A DNA stretch of 64,000 bases from Nautilia profundicola AmH (GCF_000021725.1 NC_012115.1:911408-975407), one strand, 5' to 3'; shown: positions 7,280-16,993, numbered from the stretch's first letter. The notes: generated by a model not told the origin, from the letters alone. Translations and numbers: made by a program.

Positions 7280-8707
7280 TTAATTCGTTTTATTTCCCTT
7301 CGTAAAATAATCAACATATGCATTTACATCAACATCGTCAATTTGTTCCGGTTTAAGATATTTTTTTGCATATTCCAAATAAATTCCACTTGTTAAAAAC
7401 AACAAAAACAAATCTTTATCCAATTCCCCTTTTTTTACCATATCGGCCAATATATCAATGGCTTCAGAAAGTTTTTTAGGATGTTTATAAGGTCTGTCAC
7501 TTGCGGTCAGCGCTTCGAATATATCTGCAATCGCCATAATTCTTGCAGGTATAGGCAAATCTTTTTCTGTCAGTTTTCTCGGATATCCTTTACCGTTAAG
7601 TTTTTCATGATGTGCTCCTGCGTATATAGGAACATTTTTTAAATAATCTGGAAACGGTAGCTGTTCAAGCATTTTGATTGTCATCATTGCATGTTCTTGA
7701 ATTTTAAAAAATTCTTCTTTTGTTAAAGTTCCCTTTTTTATACTTAAATTATAGACTTCTCCATAGTTGTACAAATTTTCCGGTATTTCGACTTTAAATC
7801 CGTATTTTTTATATTCTTCAATTTCCTCAGCAGGTCTTTTTATTTTATGTCTTTGTTTATCTGAAATTAATTTTTCCCTTACCGGCAATTTTTGGTTGAA
7901 ATCTTCTTCAGGTATTCGTTCAATTTCTCCCTTGCTTAATCCCTTTGTATCGTCGAAATATCTAAGCCATTCTCTATTTGCTATATTTTGTAATCTTTCT
8001 AACGTACTTTCTTCAATACTTTCGCTTCCGACATTTAGTTTGGCAATAAAATCAAAATCGTCTTGTAACTGTTTTTGTTCTTTTTTTAACCATTCATCCA
8101 CTTTCTTTTCATCTTCACCGTTCATTTTCCTCTTTAAAGCTTCTATAATAAGATCTCTGTTTATTACTTCGAATCTTGTTCTAATTTCGTGTATTCTGTT
8201 ATAAATTGTTTCTAATTTTACGGCTTTATCAACAACATACTCAGGTGTTACGATTTTTCCGCAATCATGAAGCCATGCTGCTATTGAAATTTCCGTTTCT
8301 TGCTGTTCGTTTTTGATTTCGAATTCAAACTTCTCACTCTGACTTGCCGCTTTAGCCAGTTCAATTGCAATTTCAGGAACCCTTTCACAATGTTTCCCGG
8401 TATAACTGCTTTTCGTATCTATCGCTTCTGCAATGATTTTAATAAAAGAATCTATTAATTTTTTCTGAGCTTTTTGAAGTTTTTCAACTTCTTCGAGTCT
8501 TTTTTGTAATTCGTCATACTCTTTTTTCTGTCTTTTATCCGAACGTAGCATAATTTTTTCATGACGTTTCAGGTCTTTGACAAATTTTTCCATTAATTTT
8601 ATAAAATTCTCTTTTTCCTCTTCCTCATGGATATATTGAGAATATTTCTCTTTTGCTTTTTCTATTTCTTTAATTAATTCATTTTCCGCCATTTTATTCT
8701 TCTTCAC
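7280..8707 (-). CDS. HD-GYP phosphodiesterase-type protein, copy 2
   Basis: 475-residue paralog of the neighbouring HD-GYP protein with the same plan: N-terminal coiled coil, HD (IAAWLHDCGKI), a long charged insertion containing VKLETIYNRIHEIRTRFEV, then HHEKLNGKGYP and ADIFEALTASDRPY. All metal-binding positions visible in copy 1 are kept, so both should be active. Its start overlaps the upstream SiaC-like gene by 14 bases, which suggests translational coupling. A 115-base gap separates it from copy 1. The two copies clearly arose by duplication and have diverged mostly in the N-terminal coil and the insertion. Confidence 0.85.
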   Translation of the reverse strand: MKKNKMAENELIKEIEKAKEKYSQYIHEEEEKENFIKLMEKFVKDLKRHEKIMLRSDKRQKKEYDELQKRLEEVEKLQKAQKKLIDSFIKIIAEAIDTKSSYTGKHCERVPEIAIELAKAASQSEKFEFEIKNEQQETEISIAAWLHDCGKIVTPEYVVDKAVKLETIYNRIHEIRTRFEVINRDLIIEALKRKMNGEDEKKVDEWLKKEQKQLQDDFDFIAKLNVGSESIEESTLERLQNIANREWLRYFDDTKGLSKGEIERIPEEDFNQKLPVREKLISDKQRHKIKRPAEEIEEYKKYGFKVEIPENLYNYGEVYNLSIKKGTLTKEEFFKIQEHAMMTIKMLEQLPFPDYLKNVPIYAGAHHEKLNGKGYPRKLTEKDLPIPARIMAIADIFEALTASDRPYKHPKKLSEAIDILADMVKKGELDKDLFLLFLTSGIYLEYAKKYLKPEQIDDVDVNAYVDYFTKGNKTN

Positions 8708-9083
8708 TCTTTTTTATTAAATTAATATTTAATTCAGGGAAATCTTCTTTAAAATCTTCTCCGGCTTCTTCGGCACTTTCATTTTCTTCATCGTAAATCC
8801 AGTTTATCGTAATATTATTTTTCTCTTTTGCTTCTTGTAGGATGTCAAACAAATCAAACAATACTTTTGAGCTGCTTGAATTAAAATATATTATTTCAAA
8901 ATTTACCACCGTATTATCTTTTGCACAGCAATTAAAGTACTCTTCTATCCATTTTAACACCGGTTCATAAAAGTCAAACGTATTTTCAGGATATGATTTC
9001 CCTCTTATTTCAATTATCCCCTTTTCCGCATTTAACGATATTTCAGGCGTATATTTTGTTGCGGGTATATACAAATTTTCCAT
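8694..9083 (-). CDS. SiaC-like partner-switch protein (DUF1987), copy 2
   Basis: First gene of the minus-strand unit: a 129-residue DUF1987 protein of the same length as the copy at 5410-5799. It begins ATKYTPEISLNAEKGIIEIRG and carries the candidate phosphorylation motif YFNSSSSK. An acidic EDFPELNINL tail is shared with copy 1. It overlaps the second HD-GYP gene. The order SiaC-HD/GYP-HD/GYP-SiaC-SiaB pairs each SiaC-like protein with its own HD-GYP protein. Confidence 0.85.
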   Translation of the reverse strand: MENLYIPATKYTPEISLNAEKGIIEIRGKSYPENTFDFYEPVLKWIEEYFNCCAKDNTVVNFEIIYFNSSSSKVLFDLFDILQEAKEKNNITINWIYDEENESAEEAGEDFKEDFPELNINLIKKSEEE

Positions 9084-9118
9084 CCTATTCCTTTTCCCTT
9101 TTATAAAACTTTATAATT

Positions 9119-9124
9119 ATTATA
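9119..9124 (-). promoter_or_regulatory. -10 box for the SiaC/HD-GYP operon
   Basis: TATAAT on the minus strand 36 bases before the first SiaC-like start, followed by an AAAAGGGAAAAGGAA purine run holding the ribosome-binding site. No -35 is evident. Confidence 0.4.
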
Positions 9125-9255
9125 ATAAAAAAAATTAATAGAAACAAAACAAAAAATCCCAAAAAGACAAAGAAAAAACAAATCGTGTAAAACATATACA
9201 AATTTCAATTTGGTATTATTTCGTTTAGCTTAAATATTTAATTATAAGGAAAAAA

Positions 9256-11196
9256 ATGGCTCTGATTGATCTACTTGATGTTTCTAAAAAATTTGAAGCT
9301 CAAACAATACTATGTAATGTGGAATTCCATCTTGATGAAGGTGAAAGGGTTGCTCTTATCGGCAAAAACGGAAGCGGTAAATCAACCCTGATGAAAATAA
9401 TCGACAAAACAATTGAACCGGACAGCGGAGAAGTAATAACCAAAAACGGTATAAAAATCAAAAGACTTCTTCAAACACCTAAATTCAAAGAAAACCTAAC
9501 AGTCAGAGAAGCTATCGAGAATGAACTTACCGAATTTAAAGAAGCTTATAAAAAATACCTGAGACTTACGGAAGAGTTCGCAAACAATCCTGAAAACAAA
9601 TCCATTCAAAGTGAAATGGATAAAATTTCAAAATTTTTAGATTTCCACAACGCATGGAACCTTGACGACAGGATTGAAAGAATTATGCAGGAGTTCGATT
9701 TAAAAAAATACGAAAATAAAGACATTTCTCTGCTTAGCGGAGGAGAACAAAGAAGAGTTGCGCTTGCCAGCCTTCTTTTACAAAAGCCCGATGTACTTTT
9801 ACTTGACGAGCCGACAAACCACCTGGACGTTTATATGACTGAATTTTTAGAAGAAATGCTACTCAAAGAAAAATATACGTTTATCGTCGTAAGCCACGAC
9901 AGGTATTTTATAGATAGAATCGCCACAAGGGTAGTTGAACTTGAAAACTGTAAATTAAGAAGCTTTAAAGGTGGATATGCCGATTACATCCGTCAAAAAG
10001 AAGAGCTGTTAAAAGCCAAAGAAAAAGAGTTCGAAAATGAACTGAGACTTCTAAAAAGAGAAGAAGAATGGCTAAGACGCGGCGTAAAAGCCAGACTTAA
10101 AAGAAACGAAGGCAGAAAAAAAAGAGTATTAGAGCTGCGTGATAAAGTTAAACAGGATAAAAGTGAAATTCGCCAGATTGAAATGCAACTTAAACGTGAG
10201 CTACTCTCAAAAGAAGAAGAAAAAATAAACCGCAAAAAAGTGATGTTTGAAATAGAACATTTAACCAAATCCATCGGAAACAAACTTTTGATTAAAGATT
10301 TTACTACAAGAATACTTCAAAAAGACAAAATTGCAATTGTAGGTAAAAACGGAAGCGGTAAATCCACTCTTTTAAAAATTCTTATCGGCGAAGAAAAACC
10401 AGATAGCGGAATTATCAAAATAGGAGAAAACGTAAAAATCGGGTATCTTGATCAAAGAAAATCAATGCTGAGCGATGATAAAGATCTTATCGAAACATTC
10501 TGCCCGCAAGGCGGAGATCACGTAAATGTAAGAGGAAGAAACATTCATGTATACGGTTATTTAAGAGAGTTTTTATTTCCTCCTGAATATCTGACAAAAA
10601 AAATAGGTGTTTTAAGCGGAGGAGAAAAAACGAGAGTCGCACTTGCACTTTTATTTACAAAAGATTATGACGTATTGATTCTTGACGAGCCTACGAACGA
10701 TTTGGATATTCCGACTATCAATATTTTAGAAGAGTACCTTATGGATTTTGAAGGAAGTGTGATATTCGTCAGCCACGACAGATATTTCGTGGATAAAATA
10801 GCAAAAAAAATGTTTATTTTCAAAGGTGAAGGTGTTGTGGAAGAGAGCCACATACCATATACTGAATACCTTGAAATAGAAAAAGAGCTTAAATTAATTG
10901 AAAATGTAAAATGTAAAATGGAAAATGAAAAAAAAGAAAAGCCTAAACAAAGGAAACAAAAAAAGCTCAGCTACAAAGAACAAAGAGAACTTGACGAACT
11001 GCCAAAACTGATTGAAGAGCTCGAAATTACAATAGCCCAAATAGAAGAATGTCTGGCAGATCCGGAGTGTTATCAGGAAAAAGGTCTTGTTAGCTTAAGC
11101 GAAGAACTTGAAGAAATTAAAAAAATATACGATAATAAGGTTGAAAGATATCTTGAGCTTGAAGAAAAAAGGGAAATTTTAGAAACGGACAGTTAA
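9256..11196 (+). CDS. uup: ABC-F family ATPase, Uup-like
   Basis: Soluble duplicated ABC ATPase of the ABC-F family, whose members act on ribosomes or, for Uup, in genome stability and ribosome quality. It shows two full nucleotide-binding domains: GKNGSGKST near residues 36-44 and again near 359-367, with signatures LSGGEQRRVAL and LSGGEKTRVAL and Walker B/D-loops LLLDEPTNHLD and LILDEPTNDLD. A charged inter-domain linker lies around 240-320. The C-terminus (about 570-646) is a coiled coil like the DNA-binding tail of Uup, which supports that subfamily. At 646 residues it is close to E. coli Uup. Codons at 10898-10932 are a degenerate heptanucleotide repeat read in frame just before the coiled coil. 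Confidence 0.9.
   Translation: MALIDLLDVSKKFEAQTILCNVEFHLDEGERVALIGKNGSGKSTLMKIIDKTIEPDSGEVITKNGIKIKRLLQTPKFKENLTVREAIENELTEFKEAYKKYLRLTEEFANNPENKSIQSEMDKISKFLDFHNAWNLDDRIERIMQEFDLKKYENKDISLLSGGEQRRVALASLLLQKPDVLLLDEPTNHLDVYMTEFLEEMLLKEKYTFIVVSHDRYFIDRIATRVVELENCKLRSFKGGYADYIRQKEELLKAKEKEFENELRLLKREEEWLRRGVKARLKRNEGRKKRVLELRDKVKQDKSEIRQIEMQLKRELLSKEEEKINRKKVMFEIEHLTKSIGNKLLIKDFTTRILQKDKIAIVGKNGSGKSTLLKILIGEEKPDSGIIKIGENVKIGYLDQRKSMLSDDKDLIETFCPQGGDHVNVRGRNIHVYGYLREFLFPPEYLTKKIGVLSGGEKTRVALALLFTKDYDVLILDEPTNDLDIPTINILEEYLMDFEGSVIFVSHDRYFVDKIAKKMFIFKGEGVVEESHIPYTEYLEIEKELKLIENVKCKMENEKKEKPKQRKQKKLSYKEQRELDELPKLIEELEITIAQIEECLADPECYQEKGLVSLSEELEEIKKIYDNKVERYLELEEKREILETDS
10898..10932 (+). repeat. 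Degenerate heptanucleotide tandem repeat inside uup
   Basis: Five units: TTGAAAA, TGTAAAA, TGTAAAA, TGGAAAA, TGAAAAA. They are read in frame and encode a Lys/Glu/Asn/Met-rich linker between the second ATPase domain and the C-terminal coiled coil. The units are the reverse complement of those at 21201-21240. Confidence 0.7.
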
Positions 11197-11198
11197 AA

Positions 11199-11999
11199 AT
11201 GGAAATTGAAAAATTAAAAAACATAATAAAAAAAATCAACTTTAAAGAATTAAAAAAAATAACCAATGAAATTACACTTTACTCGGCGGCTTTGAGCTTT
11301 TATACTATATTTTCCTTAGTACCTCTAATTTTAATAGTTTTGACAATTTTTGCAAACACTCCTTTTTTTGCGGAGTTTTATTCAAAGCTTGAACATTTTA
11401 TCAGTTCTAATTTACTCCCTACAAATCAAGAAGTTATATCTACATATCTTAAAAATTTTCTTACAAACTCAAGTAAAATGGGAGTCATGGGAGGGTTTTA
11501 TATTTTATTTACATCTATCCTTTTCTTTGACAACTACGAAACTATTATCGCAAAAATATTTTCCCAGGAAAAAAGAAATTTATGGGAAAAAATAAAACTT
11601 TACTGGACAATGCTGACCCTTTTTCCGATTATGTTTGCCGCTGCAATGTTTATGTCTATTAAATTACAGTTTTTCTTAGACAAATCATCTTACACTTCAT
11701 GGATAAACTTTGCAAAACTTGCCCCGTTTTTAATTATATGGCTTACTTTTTTCCTCTCATATAAAATGACGCTTCAAAATGAAAAAACAAAATCAGCGCT
11801 TATCGCATCATTAATGGTTACCGCAACGTTTTTTGTATCAAAAAATATCTTTATTTATTATGTACTGATAAATAAAACTTATACCACTATTTACGGTTCA
11901 ATTTCATTATTAATGTTTTTATTTTTATGGATTTACATAAACTGGGTTATTTACGTCGCCGGAATTTATATAATAAAATATTTAGACGAAAAAATTTAA
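11199..11999 (+). CDS. YihY/BrkB-family membrane protein
   Basis: 266-residue inner-membrane protein of the YihY/virulence-factor BrkB family, once mislabelled RNase BN; the molecular role is unknown. It begins with a soluble basic N-terminus, then the family motif AALSFYTIFSLVPLILI and about six hydrophobic segments, with a conserved GFYILFTSILFFDNYE block and a C-terminal FLWIYINWVIYVAG. It begins two bases after uup and is probably co-transcribed with it. Confidence 0.85.
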   Translation: MEIEKLKNIIKKINFKELKKITNEITLYSAALSFYTIFSLVPLILIVLTIFANTPFFAEFYSKLEHFISSNLLPTNQEVISTYLKNFLTNSSKMGVMGGFYILFTSILFFDNYETIIAKIFSQEKRNLWEKIKLYWTMLTLFPIMFAAAMFMSIKLQFFLDKSSYTSWINFAKLAPFLIIWLTFFLSYKMTLQNEKTKSALIASLMVTATFFVSKNIFIYYVLINKTYTTIYGSISLLMFLFLWIYINWVIYVAGIYIIKYLDEKI

Positions 12000-12086
12000 T
12001 AAAAAAAACTTATATTTGTTGTATTAATGTTCCATTCATATTAAAATTAAAAAGTTTTTCTTACAAACTCCTAAAAAAGGATTTCA

Positions 12087-13616
12087 ATGAAAGTAACAAT
12101 AGATCCGGTAACACGTATTGAAGGTCACCTTAAAGTCGAAACGGTGATTGAAGATTCAGTCATTAAAGAGGCTAAATGCAGTGCCGACATGTACAGAGGA
12201 ATTGAAAAAGCTTTAAGAGGCTATGATTATCTAACAGCAATACAAATTACACAAAGAACATGCGGATGCTGTCCTTACGCTCATGCTGAAGCTGCCGCAC
12301 TCGCAATCGAAAACGCCTTGCAAATTGAACTTAACAAAAACGGTAAACTTTTAAGAAATATGGTAATCGGTGCCTATAAATTAAAAGATTACGTTTTGCA
12401 TTTTTACACTTTAAGCGCATTGGATTTTATAAATATATCCGATATTTTAAATTATAACGGTAATGATTTTGACATGTTGGAATTAAAAAAATACGTTCTT
12501 AAAGAGATCTCATCAAAAAAAGTTTTTCCAAATCCTCTTTTTTCACAAAAATACAAAAACGCATATATTAAAAACAAAGATTTAAATATAACTTTAATAA
12601 ATCATTATCTGAAAAGTTTTGAAGCTATGAAAAAAATGTCTGAAATGGTTAAAATTTTCGGTTCAAAATCAACGCACATGGTAACCATTGAAGCCGGCGG
12701 AGTCACTACAAGACCTACAGCTGAAAGACTTGTTAAATATATTTCATTGGCAAAAGAATCACAACACTTTATAGAACACTGCTATATACCTGATGTTTTG
12801 GAAGTAGCTAAACGGTTTAAAGAATATTTTAAAATAGGTAAAGGCGTAGACAACTTCTTAACCTTCGACACTCTTTTAAATCTTGACGGAAGTTATTTGT
12901 TTACCGGAGGATTTAGCAAAGATTTTGAATATGAAGAAGGTATTGAGCCTTATAATATAATTGAATACAACAACTACGCATATTATAAGGAAAACGGAGG
13001 ATATAAGCCGTTAGAACTTACTGAATTAACTCCCCTAACCTTTGACGAGTTTAAACAAAACCATACAAAATATTCATGGTCAAAAGCTCCGAGGTACAAA
13101 GGTCATGTTGTGGAAGTAGGACCTGCAGCGATAGTAATTAACAATTATTTAAGAGGAAAAGACGAAAAACTGATTTCTCTTGTTGATAAATTCAACAGAG
13201 AACTCGGAATTGATATAAAAGATTATAATTCGGTTATGGGAAGACATCTTTCAAGAGCGATAATCAGTAAATTAATAATCGATAAAATTATTGAAGATTC
13301 TTTAATGGTGGAGGAAGGAAAGTTAGGTTTTATTCAGTTAAAAAAACCTCCGTCAAACGTAAAAGGTATTGGACTTACGGAAGCTACAAGAGGAGCGCTT
13401 GCTCATTTTATCGATATTGGTGAAAACGGATATATAAGAAACTATGAAATGATTGTACCTACAACATGGAATATTTCACCAAAAGACAACCAAAACATCC
13501 CAGGTGCACTTGAAAGTATGTTAATCGGTACTGAAATCAGAGATATCAACAACCCTGTAGAAATAGCAAGAATTATAAGAAGCACAGACCCGTGCCTTGC
13601 TTGTGCGGTGCATTAA
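12087..13616 (+). CDS. [NiFe] hydrogenase large subunit, no C-terminal extension
   Basis: Catalytic subunit of a [NiFe] hydrogenase. The L1 motif RTCGCCPYAH (Cys59 and Cys62) and the L2 motif DPCLACAVH (Cys503 and Cys506) supply the four Ni/Fe cysteine ligands. The protein ends exactly at His509 of L2, where most group-1 precursors continue with a peptide that a dedicated protease removes. This one would need no such protease, as in H2-sensing (regulatory) hydrogenases. Nine bases separate it from the small-subunit gene, and a haem-containing chemoreceptor follows. The L1 sequence, with Cys-Cys-Pro rather than the usual Val-Cys-Thr, is unusual. The start ATG has AAAAAAGGA upstream. A sensory role is inferred from context. 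Confidence 0.92.
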   Translation: MKVTIDPVTRIEGHLKVETVIEDSVIKEAKCSADMYRGIEKALRGYDYLTAIQITQRTCGCCPYAHAEAAALAIENALQIELNKNGKLLRNMVIGAYKLKDYVLHFYTLSALDFINISDILNYNGNDFDMLELKKYVLKEISSKKVFPNPLFSQKYKNAYIKNKDLNITLINHYLKSFEAMKKMSEMVKIFGSKSTHMVTIEAGGVTTRPTAERLVKYISLAKESQHFIEHCYIPDVLEVAKRFKEYFKIGKGVDNFLTFDTLLNLDGSYLFTGGFSKDFEYEEGIEPYNIIEYNNYAYYKENGGYKPLELTELTPLTFDEFKQNHTKYSWSKAPRYKGHVVEVGPAAIVINNYLRGKDEKLISLVDKFNRELGIDIKDYNSVMGRHLSRAIISKLIIDKIIEDSLMVEEGKLGFIQLKKPPSNVKGIGLTEATRGALAHFIDIGENGYIRNYEMIVPTTWNISPKDNQNIPGALESMLIGTEIRDINNPVEIARIIRSTDPCLACAVH

Positions 13617-13625
13617 GGAGAAAGG

Positions 13626-14546
13626 ATGGATAGAAGAGAGTTTTTAAAAAATGTTCATAATTTATTGGTTGCAATAGGTGGAAGCAGCTTTTTTACGATG
13701 GAAGAACTTGAAGCCTTTGACGAGACAGATGACAGACCGGATATAATATGGCTACAGGCACTTAGCTGTGACGGGTGCAGTGTAAACTTTTTAAATGCTG
13801 AAATACCGGTGACTGAAATATTAAACAGATTTGCAAACATTGTGTTTCATCCGACGATAATGGCATCAGACGGCAAGGAAGCTATGGATATATTAATGAA
13901 TTATAAAAGCGACAACATGATACTTGTCGTAGAAGGAGCAATTCCTACCGCAATGCCTCATGCATGTATGATGGGTGAAATGTTTGTAAACGATATAATT
14001 TTAAAAAAAGCAAAAGAAGCAAAAGCAATCGTAGCAGCCGGAACTTGTGCGACATTTGCCGGAATATGCGATATGAAAAATATGTACACCAAAGCCGGAA
14101 GCGTAAAATATTTTCTTGAAACCAATAATATAAACACCCCTGTAGTCAACCTTCCAACATGTCCTATGAAACCGAAACACCTGCTTTATACACTGTTTTA
14201 TTATATTAAACACAAATCTTTACCGCCTCTTGATATGTCACACCGCCCTATTAAATTCTTCTCAAACACAATACACGAAAGATGTATTTACTACAATGAT
14301 TACCAACAAAACATTTTCGCTAAAAAAATCGGAGACAGGGGCTGTCTATTTAAATTAGGATGTCAAGGTCCTGTAACAAAAAATGACTGTGTAAAAAGTA
14401 CAGGCGAATATGACAAGTATAACTGTATTAAATCCGGGCATCCGTGCGTAGGATGCGGCAGTGAGAATTTCCCGAGAACAATCATGTTTAAAAGAAGCGA
14501 CGATAAAAGAGAGATAGAAAAATATAAAACCTTTAAAAGGATTTAG
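13626..14546 (+). CDS. [NiFe] hydrogenase small subunit with Tat-like leader
   Basis: Electron-transfer subunit of the same hydrogenase, 306 residues. It starts MDRREFLK, a twin-arginine motif, followed by a weakly hydrophobic stretch ([11 protein letters not shown]), so export as a folded pair to the periplasm is likely. Proximal-cluster ligands are C48 and C51 (LSCDGC), AAGTCATF and LPTCPMKP. The C-terminal His/Cys set ([26 protein letters not shown]) accounts for the medial and distal clusters. There is no C-terminal transmembrane helix, unlike membrane-bound uptake hydrogenases, so no cytochrome b anchor is expected. The gene ends two bases before the chemoreceptor. Confidence 0.92.
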   Translation: MDRREFLKNVHNLLVAIGGSSFFTMEELEAFDETDDRPDIIWLQALSCDGCSVNFLNAEIPVTEILNRFANIVFHPTIMASDGKEAMDILMNYKSDNMILVVEGAIPTAMPHACMMGEMFVNDIILKKAKEAKAIVAAGTCATFAGICDMKNMYTKAGSVKYFLETNNINTPVVNLPTCPMKPKHLLYTLFYYIKHKSLPPLDMSHRPIKFFSNTIHERCIYYNDYQQNIFAKKIGDRGCLFKLGCQGPVTKNDCVKSTGEYDKYNCIKSGHPCVGCGSENFPRTIMFKRSDDKREIEKYKTFKRI

Positions 14547-14548
14547 TT

Positions 14549-16312
14549 ATGAATGATTTTTTTAAATCCAGAATGTTTATTGAAAACATACTTATACCTT
14601 TTTTATTAATGAGCGTATTAATAGGAGCTTTTTTTTATGTTAGTAAATTATTTGCAACTAAATATGAAAAAGAAAAACTCAATCAGTACGTCTATGAAAT
14701 TATGAAAACTTATAAAACTTTTTCAAAAAGCTCCCTTGAAAAAGGACAAAGAGAACCGTTTATAGAAGTGATCAGAGGAATAAAAGACATTGCGGGTGTT
14801 AAAAATGTTTACGCATATAATAATAACGGTTTGATGTTATATAAAAATACGGAAAAAACCGTCGGTTTGCCGTTTGTTAAAAAAGACGGACAGTTTTATA
14901 ATCCAAATATTCCGTATTATGACAAATCTAACGGCTTATGGTTAAGGGATGACTGGTTTTATACCGATCTGAAAAATTCCAAAATAACTAAAGAATGTAT
15001 GAAAAAACATAATATAAACAATAAAAACTGTGCAAAATGCCACTACTCCTTGCCTAATAATCTTCATTTTAAAAACAATTACGCTGTTGTAGATAAAAAA
15101 AACCTCATTTCATCGTTTTATAAAATACCTGTACAAAACAGCTGTATCAAATGCCATACACACTGGCATAAAGGTGACACGGCCGGATATTTAAGAGTGG
15201 ATATAGACCCGACCGGTAAGATAAAAGAAATAAATTCACTGCTTACAAAAGTAAATATAGGAATAATTATAATAATCGCATTGGTTTATTTAATTAACAT
15301 CGCGAATATTTTGCGACTAAGACAAAAACTTGTTTTATTTAAAACTATTTCCCAGCATTTATCGGAAGGTGAAGGAGATTTAACAAAAAGAGTAGAAATC
15401 GATACTAAAGACGAAACACTTCAAAGCGTTGCAAAATATTTGAACCTTTTTATTGAAAAAACCCATGATATTGTAAGCAATATCAAATCATCCATTGAAA
15501 TTTCTCTTTCAACTGCAAATGAAGTGGAAAAAGCAAGCGAAACAATTAAAAAAGTAATAGACGACCAGGTGAAATTAATAGAAAAAAACAAAAAAATCGG
15601 TGAAAAAATCAATGAAGACGTATTAATAACCAATAATGCTATTACAGAAGCGACAGATGAAATAAAAAAATCTTACGAGTTATTAAACAATACATTTGAA
15701 GAACTGAATAAAATGGTGGAAGATATTCAAAACGAGTCTAACAACGAATTAACCCTCGCAGAAAAAATCACCGATCTTGTAAATCAAAGCGAACAAATCA
15801 AATCCATACTGGAAATAATTAAAGAAATTGCCGACCAGACAAACCTATTAGCTTTAAATGCCGCTATTGAAGCCGCAAGAGCCGGCGAACACGGAAGAGG
15901 ATTTGCAGTTGTCGCCGATGAGGTAAGAAAATTAGCTGAAAGAACACAAAAAAGTTTAGGAGAAATTGAATCCGTCAGTACATTAATCGTACAAGGAATT
16001 GAAAACATACAAATCGAAATACAAAACAATGCAAAATTTGCGCTTAATAATTCAGAAAAAACACAAGAATTGGCACAAAAAACCAACATCGTTATGGATA
16101 ACCTTTCAAAAAGTGTGCAAAAAGCCGAAATGGCTACAAAAGAAACAAAAAATATTCAAACCAGTGTAGATGAGCTTGCCGAAGCTTCAAAAGAACTTAC
16201 AAAACAAGCTAAAATCAGTGAAGAAATAGGTAAAAAACTTGCCAGAATTTCTCTTACATTAAAAAGAGTGATGAATAATATTCAAACTATTGCAAATAAA
16301 TTTAAAACATAA
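14549..16312 (+). CDS. Methyl-accepting chemotaxis protein with a di-haem periplasmic domain
   Basis: 587-residue chemoreceptor. TM1 is at about 14-34, the periplasmic sensor at 35-235, TM2 at about 236-254, followed by HAMP and a coiled signalling domain whose tip reads [20 protein letters not shown] with [16 protein letters not shown]. The sensor carries two c-type haem motifs, C161AKCH and C199IKCH, plus a lone Cys150 and spare His that could be axial ligands. It lies two bases after the small subunit of a periplasmic-type hydrogenase, so reduction of the haems by that enzyme is an obvious signal. Haem- or redox-sensing receptors are known elsewhere, for example DcrA of Desulfovibrio. Sensing of H2 here is inference. 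Confidence 0.92.
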   Translation: MNDFFKSRMFIENILIPFLLMSVLIGAFFYVSKLFATKYEKEKLNQYVYEIMKTYKTFSKSSLEKGQREPFIEVIRGIKDIAGVKNVYAYNNNGLMLYKNTEKTVGLPFVKKDGQFYNPNIPYYDKSNGLWLRDDWFYTDLKNSKITKECMKKHNINNKNCAKCHYSLPNNLHFKNNYAVVDKKNLISSFYKIPVQNSCIKCHTHWHKGDTAGYLRVDIDPTGKIKEINSLLTKVNIGIIIIIALVYLINIANILRLRQKLVLFKTISQHLSEGEGDLTKRVEIDTKDETLQSVAKYLNLFIEKTHDIVSNIKSSIEISLSTANEVEKASETIKKVIDDQVKLIEKNKKIGEKINEDVLITNNAITEATDEIKKSYELLNNTFEELNKMVEDIQNESNNELTLAEKITDLVNQSEQIKSILEIIKEIADQTNLLALNAAIEAARAGEHGRGFAVVADEVRKLAERTQKSLGEIESVSTLIVQGIENIQIEIQNNAKFALNNSEKTQELAQKTNIVMDNLSKSVQKAEMATKETKNIQTSVDELAEASKELTKQAKISEEIGKKLARISLTLKRVMNNIQTIANKFKT

Positions 16313-16315
16313 TGA

Positions 16316-16321
16316 TATAAT
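16316..16321 (+). promoter_or_regulatory. -10 box for ppa
   Basis: Perfect TATAAT four bases after the chemoreceptor stop codon and 22 bases before the ppa start, followed by AAAAAAAGGAG. It suggests that ppa is transcribed separately from the hydrogenase-receptor unit. Confidence 0.5.
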
Positions 16322-16342
16322 TTCACAAAAAAAGGAGATTTT

Positions 16343-16861
16343 ATGGATATCACTAAAATTAAACCGGGAAATCCTGAAGAATATGTTAATGCTGTAATCG
16401 AAATACCTCAAGGTAGCAATATTAAATATGAACTTGACAAAGACAGCGGTGCAATTTTTCTTGACAGAATACTATACGGCAGCCAATTCTACCCTGCAAA
16501 TTACGGATTTGTACCAAATACGTTAGCGGATGACGGAGATCCGATTGATATATTAGTGCTTTCAAGCGAAAGTGTTGTACCGGGAACAGTAATTAAAAGT
16601 AGAGTTATAGGTGTATTAATTATGGAAGACGAAAGCGGAAAAGATGAAAAAATAGTTGCTGTTCCGACTATTAAACTTGATCCGAAAATGGCAAAAATTA
16701 ACGATTTAAGCGATTTACCTGAAATAGAACTAAATCAAATCAAACACTTCTTCGAAACATATAAAGACCTTGAGCCTGGCAAATGGGTAAAAGTTACAGG
16801 ATATGAAGGAAGAGAAAAAGCAATCGAACTTATCCAAAAAGCAATCGACAACTACAAATAA
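16343..16861 (+). CDS. ppa: Inorganic pyrophosphatase
   Basis: Family-I soluble pyrophosphatase, which hydrolyses PPi to drive biosynthetic reactions, including the acetyl-CoA synthetase reaction encoded next door. It has the typical 172 residues. Substrate and Mg2+ ligands are visible in EIPQGSNIKYELDKDSG, YGFVPNT and DDGDPIDILVL, and the C-terminal KWVKVTGYEGREKA is typical. AAGGAG precedes the ATG. Confidence 0.97.
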   Translation: MDITKIKPGNPEEYVNAVIEIPQGSNIKYELDKDSGAIFLDRILYGSQFYPANYGFVPNTLADDGDPIDILVLSSESVVPGTVIKSRVIGVLIMEDESGKDEKIVAVPTIKLDPKMAKINDLSDLPEIELNQIKHFFETYKDLEPGKWVKVTGYEGREKAIELIQKAIDNYK

Positions 16862-16897
16862 GCAGACAAGTAAGTAAACTGTGAAGGATAATTTTTC

Positions 16898-16937
16898 CTT
16901 CACAACTTCACCACTTAACTACTTAACAACTTACATT
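16898..16937 (+). repeat. Degenerate octanucleotide tandem repeat upstream of acs
   Basis: Five 8-base units in a row: CTTCACAA, CTTCACCA, CTTAACTA, CTTAACAA, CTTACATT. The same unit recurs at 61594-61625. The first unit can pair with GTGAAGGA at 16881-16888, giving an 8-bp stem with no U-tract. Confidence 0.65.
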
Positions 16938-16993
16938 GTGTAATGTTACTAATCTACACATCATCCTTAATCAAAAATTAAATCTTAATTTAT

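Noticed and set aside
16881..16903. 8-bp stem GTGAAGGA/TCCTTCAC after ppa considered as a terminator
   Set aside because: No T run follows; the right arm is the first octanucleotide repeat unit, so the pairing may be incidental.
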